DNA of 15,177 bases from Gammaproteobacteria bacterium (GTDB taxonomy: Bacteria; Pseudomonadota; Gammaproteobacteria; Steroidobacterales; Steroidobacteraceae). Under the pieces are notes generated by a model. It had not been told where the DNA came from. It worked only from the letters and a program-made list of their open reading frames with translations, and did no database searches. The stretch is taken from positions 1 through 15,177 of the forward strand of contig JASHYG010000306.1 of the NCBI GenBank assembly GCA_030043215.1, written 5' to 3'. Position 1 is the stretch's first letter; each line of letters opens with the position of its first letter. The position numbers were made by a program, and so were the translations under genes. Below are positions 1-6,529 of the stretch, piece after piece.

Positions 1-1722
1 GTTGGCGAGGTAGTAGTCGTTCGTGTCCTGCAGCGGCTGCTTGTCCGGGGCCAGGACGAAGTCGTTCCAGCAGGAGGCGAGGATGGACGCAATAGCCGGT
101 TTGCAGACGTCGCACCCCAGGCCCTTGCCGTGCTTCGCGAGCGCATCGGCGAAGCTCTTGAGGCCGCCCACGCGGACGAGATGGAACAGCTGCTGCCGCG
201 AGTACGGGAAGTGCTCGCAGAGACGGGTATCGACCGCCATGCCGCGGCGCTTGAGCTCCACGTTGAGAATCTGCGTGACGAGCGTCGCGCAGCCGCCGCA
301 CGTCGTCGACGCCCGGGTCTTTGTCTTGATCGCGCCGAGAGTGGTGCAGCCCTGCTCGACGGCCGCGCAGATCGCCTGTTTGCTGACGTTGTTGCAGGAG
401 CAGATCTGGGCGGAGGGCGCCAGCGCCGCGAGACCCGTTGGAGCCTCCACACCGCCGCGCGCCCCGGCCGCGCCGGACGCGCCAGCCGCCCCGCCGCCCG
501 CCGCGGGCAGGATCAGCTCCTCGGGGCGCTCGGGCAGCGGCAGGCCGTTGAGCATCATCTGCAGCCATACGCCGAAGCTCTCCGCGTCCCCGACCAGCAC
601 GCCGCCGAGGAGGCGACGTCCGGACTCATCCACCACGAGCTTCTTGTAGAGCTGCCGGCGCTCGTCCACGAACGTGTAGCACTGCGCGCCGGGAGACGCC
701 GCATGCGCATCGCCGATCGATGCCACGTCCACGCCGAGCAGTTTGAGCTTCGTGCTGAGATCGGCGCCCGTGAAGCGCACCGCGGCACCGGCGGTAGGCG
801 CCTTGGCGCCTGCGATGTGCGCCGCGGCGACTTGCGCCATCTGGTAGCCCGGCGCCACGAGTCCGAAGGCCTTTCCGTTCCACAGGGCGCACTCGCCGAT
901 CGCGTAGATCGACGGATCGGACGTGCGGCAGGCATCGTCGATCACGATGCCTCCGCGCTCGCCCACCTCGAGACCGGCGCTGCGGGCGAGCGCGTCGCAG
1001 GGGCGGATGCCGGCGGAGAAGACGATCAGGTCAATCTCGAGCTCGGAGCCGTCGGTGAAGCTCATGCGGTGCCGCGCGCCCGTGCCCGCGGAGATCTCGC
1101 GCGTGCTCTTGCCGGTGAGCACATGCACGCCGAGCGCTTCGATCTTTCGGCGCAGCAGCGCGCCGCCCAGCTCGTCGACCTGCAGCGCCATCAGGCGCGG
1201 CGCGAACTCGACGACGTGTGACTCGAGCCCGAGGTCGCGCAGGGCCTTTGCCGCCTCGAGCCCAAGCAGGCCGCCGCCCACCACGGCGCCCGAGCGCGCG
1301 TCCCGCGCGGCGCCTCGAATGGCTTCCAGGTCCTCGAGCGTGCGATAGACGAAGCACGCGGGGCGATCCCGTCCGGGCACCGGTGGAACGAAGGGATACG
1401 ATCCCGTCGCCAGCACCAGCGTGTCGTAGGCCGCCTCGCGGCCGAGCGCCGTGCGCACGAGCTTCGACTCACGGTCGATGCCGGTGACGCGCTCGCTCAG
1501 ATGCAGAGCGATGCCGTGACGCTCGAAGAAGTCCGGCGGCGCGAGTGCGAGGTCGCCGGCTGTCTTGCCGTTGAAAAAGCTCGAGAGCCGAACGCGATCG
1601 TACGCCGCGCGGCTCTCCTCGGCGAACACGGTCACATCGAGGTTGGCCGAGCTTTCCGCCAGCGCCTCGAGGAAGCGCTGGCCGACCATTCCGTTGCCGG
1701 CGACGACGATCTTGCCCTGCAT
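1..1722 (-). CDS. nirB: Nitrite reductase [NAD(P)H] large subunit NirB, 3' end cut off by the window
   Basis: This is the large subunit of the cytoplasmic siroheme nitrite reductase, which reduces nitrite to ammonium with NAD(P)H. The first 574 residues are visible; the family is usually about 800-850. Seen in order: an N-terminal FAD site (GNGMVG near residue 10), an NAD site (GGGLLGLEAA near 150), and an Ala/Gly-rich linker near 405-430. A BFD-type [2Fe-2S] domain follows with C441/C443 and C475/C478, then a second BFD-like segment with C502 (CEHFPYSR) and C537/C540 (GCDVCKP). The sequence ends at DTNDYYLAN, the usual lead into the nitrite/sulfite reductase ferredoxin-like half domain, so the siroheme/4Fe-4S part lies outside. 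ATG at 1722 is preceded by GAGGAAGGA with 9 nt spacing. A terminator and a sigma-54 promoter lie upstream, and nasT diverges. The small subunit nirD and a nitrate reductase would be expected further left, but that is inference. Confidence 0.95.
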   Translation of the reverse strand, partial: MQGKIVVAGNGMVGQRFLEALAESSANLDVTVFAEESRAAYDRVRLSSFFNGKTAGDLALAPPDFFERHGIALHLSERVTGIDRESKLVRTALGREAAYDTLVLATGSYPFVPPVPGRDRPACFVYRTLEDLEAIRGAARDARSGAVVGGGLLGLEAAKALRDLGLESHVVEFAPRLMALQVDELGGALLRRKIEALGVHVLTGKSTREISAGTGARHRMSFTDGSELEIDLIVFSAGIRPCDALARSAGLEVGERGGIVIDDACRTSDPSIYAIGECALWNGKAFGLVAPGYQMAQVAAAHIAGAKAPTAGAAVRFTGADLSTKLKLLGVDVASIGDAHAASPGAQCYTFVDERRQLYKKLVVDESGRRLLGGVLVGDAESFGVWLQMMLNGLPLPERPEELILPAAGGGAAGASGAAGARGGVEAPTGLAALAPSAQICSCNNVSKQAICAAVEQGCTTLGAIKTKTRASTTCGGCATLVTQILNVELKRRGMAVDTRLCEHFPYSRQQLFHLVRVGGLKSFADALAKHGKGLGCDVCKPAIASILASCWNDFVLAPDKQPLQDTNDYYLAN

Positions 1723-1745
1723 GGCTCGCGGTCCTTCCTCGTTGC

Positions 1746-1804
1746 AAAAAAAAGCGCCGACCGAAATCGTGCCACGGGGGCTCGTGGCACGAGATCGGCG
1801 GCGC
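1746..1804 (-). terminator. Intrinsic terminator (attenuator) in the nirB leader
   Basis: Read on the minus strand, this is a stem of three perfect segments (GCGCCG/CGGCGC, CCGA/TCGG and the 9-bp CGTGCCACG/CGTGGCACG). It has a 6-nt loop (AGCCCC), a 3x3 internal loop and one bulge, and is followed at once by eight U. It ends only 23 nt before the nirB ATG and just upstream of its ribosome-binding site, so it must be read through for nirB to be expressed. NasT/NasR-type ANTAR proteins are known to antiterminate at such leaders in nitrate assimilation operons, and nasT is the divergent neighbour. The hairpin is seen; control by NasT is inferred. Confidence 0.9.
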
Positions 1805-1881
1805 TGCCGTGGCGGGCCGAGATTGGGCCCACCCTCGCGACGAGCCCGAGGGGACGAACTCGTCCAAGCGAGGATCGACGA

Positions 1882-1897
1882 TGCAACCCGTATGCCA
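1882..1897 (-). promoter_or_regulatory. Sigma-54 (-24/-12) promoter for nirB
   Basis: The minus strand reads TGGCATACGGGTTGCA. GG and GC are separated by exactly 10 nt, and the TTGCA -12 element is perfect; the consensus is TGGCACG-N4-TTGCW. The predicted start site is near 1871, giving a leader of about 149 nt that contains the terminator. Two other sigma-54-like sites in this cluster share the pattern. The -24 element deviates at two positions (TGGCATA), so this is weaker than the narK site. Confidence 0.72.
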
Positions 1898-2022
1898 CGC
1901 CGCCCGCGGCCCGGAGGAAGCTCTCCCCGCCGCGCATACAAGGACTTACGGCGAATCACGCGGACACCGCGCCCTGGAGGGCCCGCCCGCCGACCTGAGA
2001 TGGGGCAACGGGAAGCCGCGGC

Positions 2023-2037
2023 GCACGATGTTCGTGC
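2023..2037. promoter_or_regulatory. Palindromic enhancer-like site, probable NtrC-type UAS shared by nirB and nasT
   Basis: GCACGATGTTCGTGC is a perfect inverted repeat around a 3-nt centre. It matches the NtrC half-site arrangement GCAC-N7-GTGC. It lies about 159 nt upstream of the predicted nirB start and about 119 nt upstream of the predicted nasT start, within the usual range for bacterial enhancers. A 13/15 match occurs at 3945-3959 upstream of narK. NtrC as the binding protein is inferred; another sigma-54 activator is possible. Confidence 0.62.
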
Positions 2038-2122
2038 ATCGCGGGCTGAGCCCGTGCGCCTGCGGCGTCGCCTCGCCCGGCGATTTCGCGGGACCCGTGA
2101 GTGCGAGCCCCGCCGGCGAGAT

Positions 2123-2138
2123 CGGCACGAGCGTTGCA
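2123..2138 (+). promoter_or_regulatory. Sigma-54 (-24/-12) promoter for nasT-nasS
   Basis: CGGCACGAGCGTTGCA has the invariant GG-N10-GC spacing and a perfect TTGCA. It shares GGCACG-N2-CGTTGCA with the narK promoter. The predicted start site is near 2149, which would leave the ATG at 2151 almost leaderless. It favours the in-frame ATG at 2166, preceded by GAGAG. Confidence 0.68.
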
Positions 2139-2165
2139 ACCTCCCGGCTCATGAGCGAGAGCGGC

Positions 2166-2753
2166 ATGAGGATTCTGCTGGTCGACCAGAACATATTGCG
2201 GGCGTCCGTTCTGGAGGAGGGCCTGCGCGAGGCGGGCTGCGCGGACGTGATCGTGGTCCGCGACATGCAAAACCTGCTGCGCCGGATTCTCGATGCCGAT
2301 CCGGATGTGATCTTCATCGATCTCGCGAACCCCAACCGGGATGTCCTCGAGCAGATGTTCCAGGTCTCGCGCAGCGTGCGGCGGCCGATCGCCATGTTCG
2401 TGGACCGGTCGGACACCGACATGATCGCCGCCGCTGTGGATGCGGGCGTCGGCGCCTACGTCGTCGATGGACTGAAAAAGGAGCGGGTGAAGTCCATTCT
2501 CGAGCTCGCCGTGAGCCGCTTCCACGCGTTCAACCGCATCCGCGACGAGCTCGAGCACGCGAAGCAGGCGCTCGAGGACCGCAAGATCATCGATCGTGCG
2601 AAGGGGATCCTCATGAAGGAGCGCAGCCTCACCGAGGAGGAGGCCTATGCGCTGCTGCGCAAGGCGGCGATGAACGAGAACCGGCGGCTCGCCGAGGTGG
2701 CGCAGAGCCTGCTCACCGCGGCGCGGCTGCTGAGGTCGCCCGATCTGAAATGA
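2166..2753 (+). CDS. nasT: NasT, ANTAR-domain RNA-binding response regulator (antiterminator)
   Basis: This 195-residue protein opens with MRILLVDQN, as NasT proteins do. A receiver-like domain (residues 1-120) keeps the acidic D7 and a phospho-acceptor-position D52 (FIDLANP). It is followed by a helical coiled linker and a C-terminal ANTAR domain at about 138-190 (DRAKGILMK and EEEAYALLRKAAM). In the family, NasT is held inactive by NasS; nitrate releases it, and it binds leader RNA to prevent termination of assimilation operons. The start at 2166 is chosen because the sigma-54 site predicts transcription from about 2149 and GAGAG precedes this ATG; ATG 2151 is the alternative. The stop overlaps the nasS ATG. 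Both leader terminators (nirB, narK) are likely targets. Confidence 0.92.
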   Translation: MRILLVDQNILRASVLEEGLREAGCADVIVVRDMQNLLRRILDADPDVIFIDLANPNRDVLEQMFQVSRSVRRPIAMFVDRSDTDMIAAAVDAGVGAYVVDGLKKERVKSILELAVSRFHAFNRIRDELEHAKQALEDRKIIDRAKGILMKERSLTEEEAYALLRKAAMNENRRLAEVAQSLLTAARLLRSPDLK

Positions 2754-3931
2754 ACCCTGCTATCCGGAGGCGCGCGCGGGATATGATCAAAGTGGGCTTC
2801 ATGCCGCTGCTCGACGGCGCATCGCTGGTCGCGGCCGCCGAGCGGGGCTTCGCGGCCGAGGAAGGCGTCGAGCTCACTCTCGTCCGCGAGACCTCGTGGG
2901 CCAACATCCGCGACCGCACGATCATCGGACACTTCGATGCTGCGCACATGCTCGGGCCGATGGCCGTCGCCTCGACGCTCGGGATCGGGCACGTGCGCGT
3001 TCCGCTCGTCGCGCCGTGCGCGCTCGGTCTCGGCGGCAATGCCATCACCGTCTCAGTCGCGCTGTGGGAGCAGATGGCGGCGGCCGGGGCGGCGGTGGGC
3101 GGTACCGCGGCCGCGCAGGGCGCCGCGATGCGCGCGGTCGTGATGGGACGGGAGCGGGCCGGGCGCGAGCCGCTCACTTTCGGCACGGTCTATCCCTTCT
3201 CCTCCCACAACTACGTGCTGCGCTACTGGCTAGCCGGCAGCCGCATCGATCCGGATCGCGATGTGCGTCTCGTCGTGATTCCACCGCCATTCCTGGTGGA
3301 CGCGCTGCGCGCGGGCCAGATCGACGGCTTCTGCGTCGGCGAGCCGTGGAGCAGCGTTGCCGTGCAGGCCGGCGCCGGCGTGATGCTCATGGCGACCACC
3401 GCCATCTGGCCGCAGAGCGGCGAGAAGGTGCTCGGATGCCGCCGCGAATGGGCCGAGAGCCACCCGCAGGAGCTCGCGGCGCTCGTGCGCGCGATCCACC
3501 GCGCCTCCTCGTGGTGCGAGCAGCCCGAGAATCATGCCGAGCTCGCGCGGATTCTCGCGGAGCCTCGCTACGTCGGCACGGCCGCCGAGCTGCTGCGCAG
3601 CGCGCTCGCGAGCCGCTTCGTGCTGTTGCCCGGCTGCGCGGCTCGACACGTCGAGGGATTCTTCTCGGCGGCGAGCCACGATGCGACCTTTCCGTGGACC
3701 AGTCACGCCCTGTGGCTCTACACGCAGATGGTGCGCTGGGGCCAGGTGATGCATTCCGGGGAGAATGCCGCCGCCGCGCGCCGCACCTATCGCCCGGATC
3801 TCTATCGCCACGCCGTCGATCCGCTCGGCGTACGGCTGCCGGACGAGGACTCGAAGATCGAGCGCTTCTTCGACGGTGGCGTGTTCGATCCCGCCGCCCT
3901 CACCGAGTACCTCGAGCGCCAGAGCCGCTGA
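2750..3931 (+). CDS. nasS: NasS, cytoplasmic nitrate/nitrite sensor (NrtA/CmpA-like)
   Basis: This 393-residue protein is of the NrtA/CmpA nitrate-binding family. It has no signal peptide or lipobox, which marks the regulator NasS rather than a periplasmic transport subunit. Family-typical segments seen are GHFDAAHMLGPMAVAS, TFGTVYPFSSHNYVLRYW, IPPPFLVDALRAGQIDGF and VGEPWSS. In known systems NasS binds NasT without nitrate and lets it go when nitrate is bound. The ATG at 2750 overlaps the nasT stop (ATGA), implying coupled translation and matched amounts of the two partners. ATG 2783 (MIKVGFMP), 12 nt after GGAGG, is an alternative start. No transporter permease or ATPase gene adjoins it, again favouring a sensor role. 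Confidence 0.92.
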   Translation: MNPAIRRRARDMIKVGFMPLLDGASLVAAAERGFAAEEGVELTLVRETSWANIRDRTIIGHFDAAHMLGPMAVASTLGIGHVRVPLVAPCALGLGGNAITVSVALWEQMAAAGAAVGGTAAAQGAAMRAVVMGRERAGREPLTFGTVYPFSSHNYVLRYWLAGSRIDPDRDVRLVVIPPPFLVDALRAGQIDGFCVGEPWSSVAVQAGAGVMLMATTAIWPQSGEKVLGCRREWAESHPQELAALVRAIHRASSWCEQPENHAELARILAEPRYVGTAAELLRSALASRFVLLPGCAARHVEGFFSAASHDATFPWTSHALWLYTQMVRWGQVMHSGENAAAARRTYRPDLYRHAVDPLGVRLPDEDSKIERFFDGGVFDPAALTEYLERQSR

Positions 3932-3944
3932 GCCGGGCGGCGGC

Positions 3945-3959
3945 GCACGATCTGCGTGC
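3945..3959. promoter_or_regulatory. Palindromic enhancer-like site upstream of narK
   Basis: GCACGATCTGCGTGC follows GCAC-N7-GTGC and differs from the site at 2023-2037 at only two central positions. It is about 154 nt upstream of the predicted narK start, close to the 159 nt for nirB. Equal spacing and sequence make chance unlikely. An NtrC-type activator is inferred. Confidence 0.6.
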
Positions 3960-4031
3960 GTGCGGCCGCCTGTTGCCCCTCGTCGAGTCACGGATGCGCG
4001 CGTGAGTGGCGGCATGCGCCGCCTCGCCGTG

Positions 4032-4056
4032 CGCTTAAGTATCTGGTCCGTAAGCG
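4032..4056. repeat. Inverted repeat CGCTTA-N13-TAAGCG upstream of narK
   Basis: A perfect 6-bp inverted repeat with a 13-nt spacer lies between the enhancer-like site and the sigma-54 promoter. It could be an operator or part of a bend site. I recognise no regulator consensus, and a 6-bp repeat can occur by chance. Confidence 0.3.
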
Positions 4057-4079
4057 ATCCCGGCCTTGCGGGGGTGTTG

Positions 4080-4095
4080 TGGCACGGTCGTTGCA
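4080..4095 (+). promoter_or_regulatory. Sigma-54 (-24/-12) promoter for narK
   Basis: TGGCACGGTCGTTGCA matches the sigma-54 consensus TGGCACG-N4-TTGCW at every defined position, with the required GG-N10-GC spacing. The predicted start site is near 4106, giving a leader of about 140 nt. An enhancer-like palindrome lies at a suitable distance upstream. It is the best of the three sigma-54 sites in this cluster. Confidence 0.83.
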
Positions 4096-4169
4096 CCGGT
4101 CCTCCCGTGCCGGATGGCATCCCCCGCCGGCATGAGGCAGGTCTCAAGACCGGATCTGCTGGAGGCAAC

Positions 4170-4221
4170 GCCGCCAACCGTACGCATTTGCGGCATGCGT
4201 ACGAGTTGGCGGCATTTTTTT
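4170..4221 (+). terminator. Intrinsic terminator (attenuator) in the narK leader
   Basis: GCCGCCAAC pairs with GTTGGCGGC and CGTACGCAT with ATGCGTACG. Together they make an 18-bp stem with one bulged A and the 7-nt loop TTGCGGC, followed by A and seven T. It ends 24 nt before the narK ATG, inside the leader downstream of the sigma-54 promoter. It cannot be the nasS terminator alone, since narK transcription must pass it. Antitermination by NasT under nitrate is the likely release, inferred from the family and from the matching nirB leader. Confidence 0.9.
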
Positions 4222-4245
4222 GCTCACTTGGGCAGGAGAGTCTCG

Positions 4246-5700
4246 ATGAGCCGTCTGATGGCGTCCCTGCGCAGCGGAAACTGGAAGTCCCTGATCGCCT
4301 GCTTCGTGTACTTCGACACGGGATTCACGGCGTGGGTCCTGTTCGGACCGCTCGCCCCATTCATCGCGAGGCAGATCTCCCTGTCGCCCGCGCAGTCGGC
4401 GTTCCTCGTGGCCGTGCCGGTGCTCGCCGCGTCCATCGTCCGGGTGACGCTCGGCAATCTGTTTCAATGCGTCGACGGCAGGCGGCTCGCCCTGCTCGGC
4501 ATCACGCTCTCCTCCGTCCCCTCGCTCGTGCTCCTCACGCCCGTGACGCCGGGCTACGACCTGTTGCTCGTTCTCGGAGCGTTCCTCGGCGTGGGAGGCG
4601 CCAGCTTCGCGATCGCGTTGCCCATTGCGGGCAGCAGCTATCCGCCGCGCGTGCAGGGCCTGGTGCTCGGACTCGCCGCAGCGGGCAACGTAGGAGCGGT
4701 GCTCGACGGATTCCTGCTCCCCGGGCTTGCCGAGCGCTTCGGCTGGCGGAGCGCGACGGCTGCGGTGCTGCCGCTGCTCGCGCTCGCCGCGGCGGCCATG
4801 TTGCTCTGGGCGCGCGATGAGAGCGCGAAGAGCGGCAGCGTGGCGCGTGCCTTCGCCGGGCTCGCGGCCGCGTTCACGGGTCTCACCGCGCTGGTTCTCC
4901 TCGTGAGCGGCGGCGCGCTCGGCTCGCAGGAGAGGGGACAGCTGCTGCTGCCGCTGCTCGGCGCTCTGCTCGCCCTCGCCGTTCTTCCCCGCAAGTACCT
5001 CGCCGTCCTCGCGGAGCGTGACGCCTGGGTGCTGATGCTGGTGTACAGCATCACCTTCGGCGGATTCGTCGGCATGTCCTCGTACGTGAGCTTGCTGCTC
5101 ACCACTCAATATGGGATCTCGAAGGTCCATTCGGGGCTCGTGATGGGCGTGCTCTCCTTCACCGGCGCCATGGTCCGCCCGGTCGGAGGACTCATCGCCG
5201 ATCGCGTCTCGGGCGTGCGGGCGTTGCTCGTGGTGCTGCTCGGCGTCGCCTTTGCGAATTTCGGGTTCGCGACGCTCATGCCGTCCTTGAGCGGCGGCAT
5301 CGCGCTGCTTGCCACGCTCTATCTTTGCTTCGGGCTCGGAAACGGAGCGGCGTTCCAGCTGGTCCCCCACCGCTGGAAGGAGCAGACCGGACTGATGACC
5401 GGCATCATCGGCGCGGCGGGAGGCATCGGCGGCTTCTACCTGCCGGTGGTGATGGGAATCGCGCGGCAGGGCACGGGCAGTTACCAGCTCGGCTTCGCCG
5501 TCTTCGGGGCGCTCGCCGCGCTTGCGTTCGTGCTGGTGGTCACCTTGCGCGAGCGCTGGCTCGTCTGGGCGCTTCCGCAGGATGCGAGCGCACGCCTCGA
5601 GGTGCCGGCCGCGAGCGGCAAGTGCGCCCGGAGCGCCGGCGTACTAAGCTCCCCCCATGAGTCCCTCACCGCTTGCCGGACGAACGATCGCGGTGCCTGA
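4246..5700 (+). CDS. narK: NarK/NasA-family MFS nitrate/nitrite transporter
   Basis: This 484-residue inner-membrane protein has about 12 hydrophobic helices. Nitrate-porter signatures are present: GGASFAIALP with SSYPPRVQGLVLGL at about 115-145, and GNGAAFQLVP followed by GAAGGIGGFYLP at about 362-400. Candidate substrate-binding arginines are R66 in TM2 (SIVRVTLGN) and R311 (MVRPVGG). In assimilatory clusters such proteins import nitrate and may exchange nitrite. ATG 4246 is chosen because AGGAG lies 7 nt upstream; the frame is open back to 4066, but that part is leader and terminator. The C-terminal tail after residue 450 is hydrophilic and unconserved-looking, and its last 44 nt overlap the next gene. 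Expression probably needs both sigma-54 activation and antitermination. Confidence 0.93.
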   Translation: MSRLMASLRSGNWKSLIACFVYFDTGFTAWVLFGPLAPFIARQISLSPAQSAFLVAVPVLAASIVRVTLGNLFQCVDGRRLALLGITLSSVPSLVLLTPVTPGYDLLLVLGAFLGVGGASFAIALPIAGSSYPPRVQGLVLGLAAAGNVGAVLDGFLLPGLAERFGWRSATAAVLPLLALAAAAMLLWARDESAKSGSVARAFAGLAAAFTGLTALVLLVSGGALGSQERGQLLLPLLGALLALAVLPRKYLAVLAERDAWVLMLVYSITFGGFVGMSSYVSLLLTTQYGISKVHSGLVMGVLSFTGAMVRPVGGLIADRVSGVRALLVVLLGVAFANFGFATLMPSLSGGIALLATLYLCFGLGNGAAFQLVPHRWKEQTGLMTGIIGAAGGIGGFYLPVVMGIARQGTGSYQLGFAVFGALAALAFVLVVTLRERWLVWALPQDASARLEVPAASGKCARSAGVLSSPHESLTACRTNDRGA

Positions 5701-6508
5701 GACTCGCGAGCTCGACGTCTTCGCCGGGTTGCTGGAGCGCCGGGGCGCAAGCGTGCTGCGCTGTCCGCTGGTCGCCATCCGCGACGCGCCGGACCCCGCG
5801 CCGGTGCTCGCGTGGGCCCGCCGGATCTCGGAGGGCGCCTGCGACGACCTCATCCTGCTCACCGGCGAGGGCCTGCGCAGAATCATCGGGTGCATCGAGC
5901 GACACGAGCCTTCCTTGAGAGCGCCGTTCGTTCGCGAGCTCGGACGGGTACGGAAGATCACGCGCGGCCCGAAGCCGGCGCGCGCGCTGAGGGAGCTCGG
6001 GCTCGGCACCGACCTTCCCGCCGAGCCGCCGACCACGGCGGGGATCATCGGCACGCTGCGCCGGGTGGATCTCGCAGGCCGCCGCGTCGGCTTGCAACTC
6101 TACGGCACCGAGCCGAACCGGCCTCTCATCGAGTTCCTGAGCGGCGCCGGCGCGAGCGTCCTGCCGGTCGCCCCTTACGTCTATGCCGACGAGGCCGATG
6201 ATCGGGCTGTCCGCGCGCTGCTCGAGCGGATGGCGTCGGGCACGGTGGATGCCATCGCATTCACCAGCACGTCGCAGGTGGAGCGCCTCTACTCCGCCGG
6301 ACTCGGGCACCTCGTCAGCCAGGCGCTCGGCAAGACCCTCGTCGCGGCCGTGGGGCCCGTCGTGGCGGCTGCGCTCGAGGCTCGCGGCGTCCGCGCTGAC
6401 GTGATGCCGGCCGGATCCTTCTTCCTGAAGCCGCTCACCGCGGCGCTCGAGAAGGCGCTGGCAGGCTCACGCGGCGTCCCGGCCGGCGAACGCCAGCCGG
6501 GGCCCTAG
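5657..6508 (+). CDS. hemD: Uroporphyrinogen-III synthase (HemD-like)
   Basis: This 283-residue protein resembles the HemD family, which closes and rearranges hydroxymethylbilane to uroporphyrinogen III, the precursor of heme and siroheme. Seen: an N-terminal LAGRTIAVPETRE, the mid-protein segment GRRVGLQLYGTEPN at the start of the second half, the family-typical DAIAFTSTSQVERL, and GPVVAAALEARGV near the C-terminus. This two-lobed layout is usual. ATG 5657 lies inside the end of narK (44-nt overlap) without a clear Shine-Dalgarno, so translation is probably coupled to narK. Because nitrite reductase needs siroheme, a dedicated copy in the nitrate operon makes sense. Whether it is the cell's only HemD cannot be told. 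Confidence 0.85.
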   Translation: MSPSPLAGRTIAVPETRELDVFAGLLERRGASVLRCPLVAIRDAPDPAPVLAWARRISEGACDDLILLTGEGLRRIIGCIERHEPSLRAPFVRELGRVRKITRGPKPARALRELGLGTDLPAEPPTTAGIIGTLRRVDLAGRRVGLQLYGTEPNRPLIEFLSGAGASVLPVAPYVYADEADDRAVRALLERMASGTVDAIAFTSTSQVERLYSAGLGHLVSQALGKTLVAAVGPVVAAALEARGVRADVMPAGSFFLKPLTAALEKALAGSRGVPAGERQPGP

Positions 6509-6512
6509 CGCG

Positions 6513-6529
6513 GGCGCGGATACCGCGCC
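6513..6529. terminator. GC hairpin between convergent hemD and can
   Basis: GGCGCGG-ATA-CCGCGCC is a perfect 7-bp stem with a 3-nt loop. It sits in the 21-nt gap between the converging stop codons. It lacks a U-tract on either strand, so efficient intrinsic termination is uncertain. Confidence 0.5.

Larger units (their letters stand above)
1723..2165. other. Divergent nirB-nasT regulatory region with no gene
   Basis: The 443 bases hold the nirB ribosome-binding site and attenuator, the nirB and nasT sigma-54 promoters, and a 15-bp NtrC-like palindrome at 2023-2037. A 13-nt perfect palindrome (CGGGCT-G-AGCCCG) lies at 2042-2054. Between the predicted nirB start and its terminator the transcript can form GGACG-AGTT-CGTCC, then CCCTCG/CGAGGG with a 9-nt loop, then the 8-bp GGTGGGCC/GGCCCGCC with loop CAATCTC. 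I could not identify the two hexaloop hairpins (A1, G4) described for ANTAR targets with confidence. The nasT frame stays open back to 1809, but its translation has no family resemblance and crosses the promoter. Confidence 0.75.
3932..4245 (+). other. nasS-narK intergenic control region with no gene
   Basis: The 314 bases hold the enhancer-like palindrome, a GC hairpin at 4008-4023 (GGCGGC-ATGC-GCCGCC) and an inverted repeat CGCTTA-N13-TAAGCG at 4032-4056. They also hold the sigma-54 promoter, the leader with its terminator, and the narK ribosome-binding site. Between the promoter and the terminator, GGTC-TCAA-GACC (4139-4150) is the clearest small hairpin. The GC hairpin has no U-tract, so termination after nasS is not established. 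Open frames here have no recognisable protein resemblance. Confidence 0.75.

Noticed and set aside
130..1221. 363-codon plus-strand frame over nirB
   Set aside because: It lies antisense to clear NirB coding sequence, and its composition is that of a shadow frame.
1809..2150. N-terminal extension of nasT or separate small protein
   Set aside because: The frame is open, but the translation shows no resemblance to NasT and covers the enhancer-like site and sigma-54 promoter; no ribosome-binding site precedes 1809.
2896..4005. 369-codon plus-strand frame overlapping nasS in another phase
   Set aside because: It is Arg-rich and repetitive, while the nasS frame carries clear NrtA-family motifs.
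4144..5370. 408-codon minus-strand frame over narK
   Set aside because: It is Glu/Arg/His-rich low-complexity translation antisense to a multi-helix transporter, with no recognisable domain.
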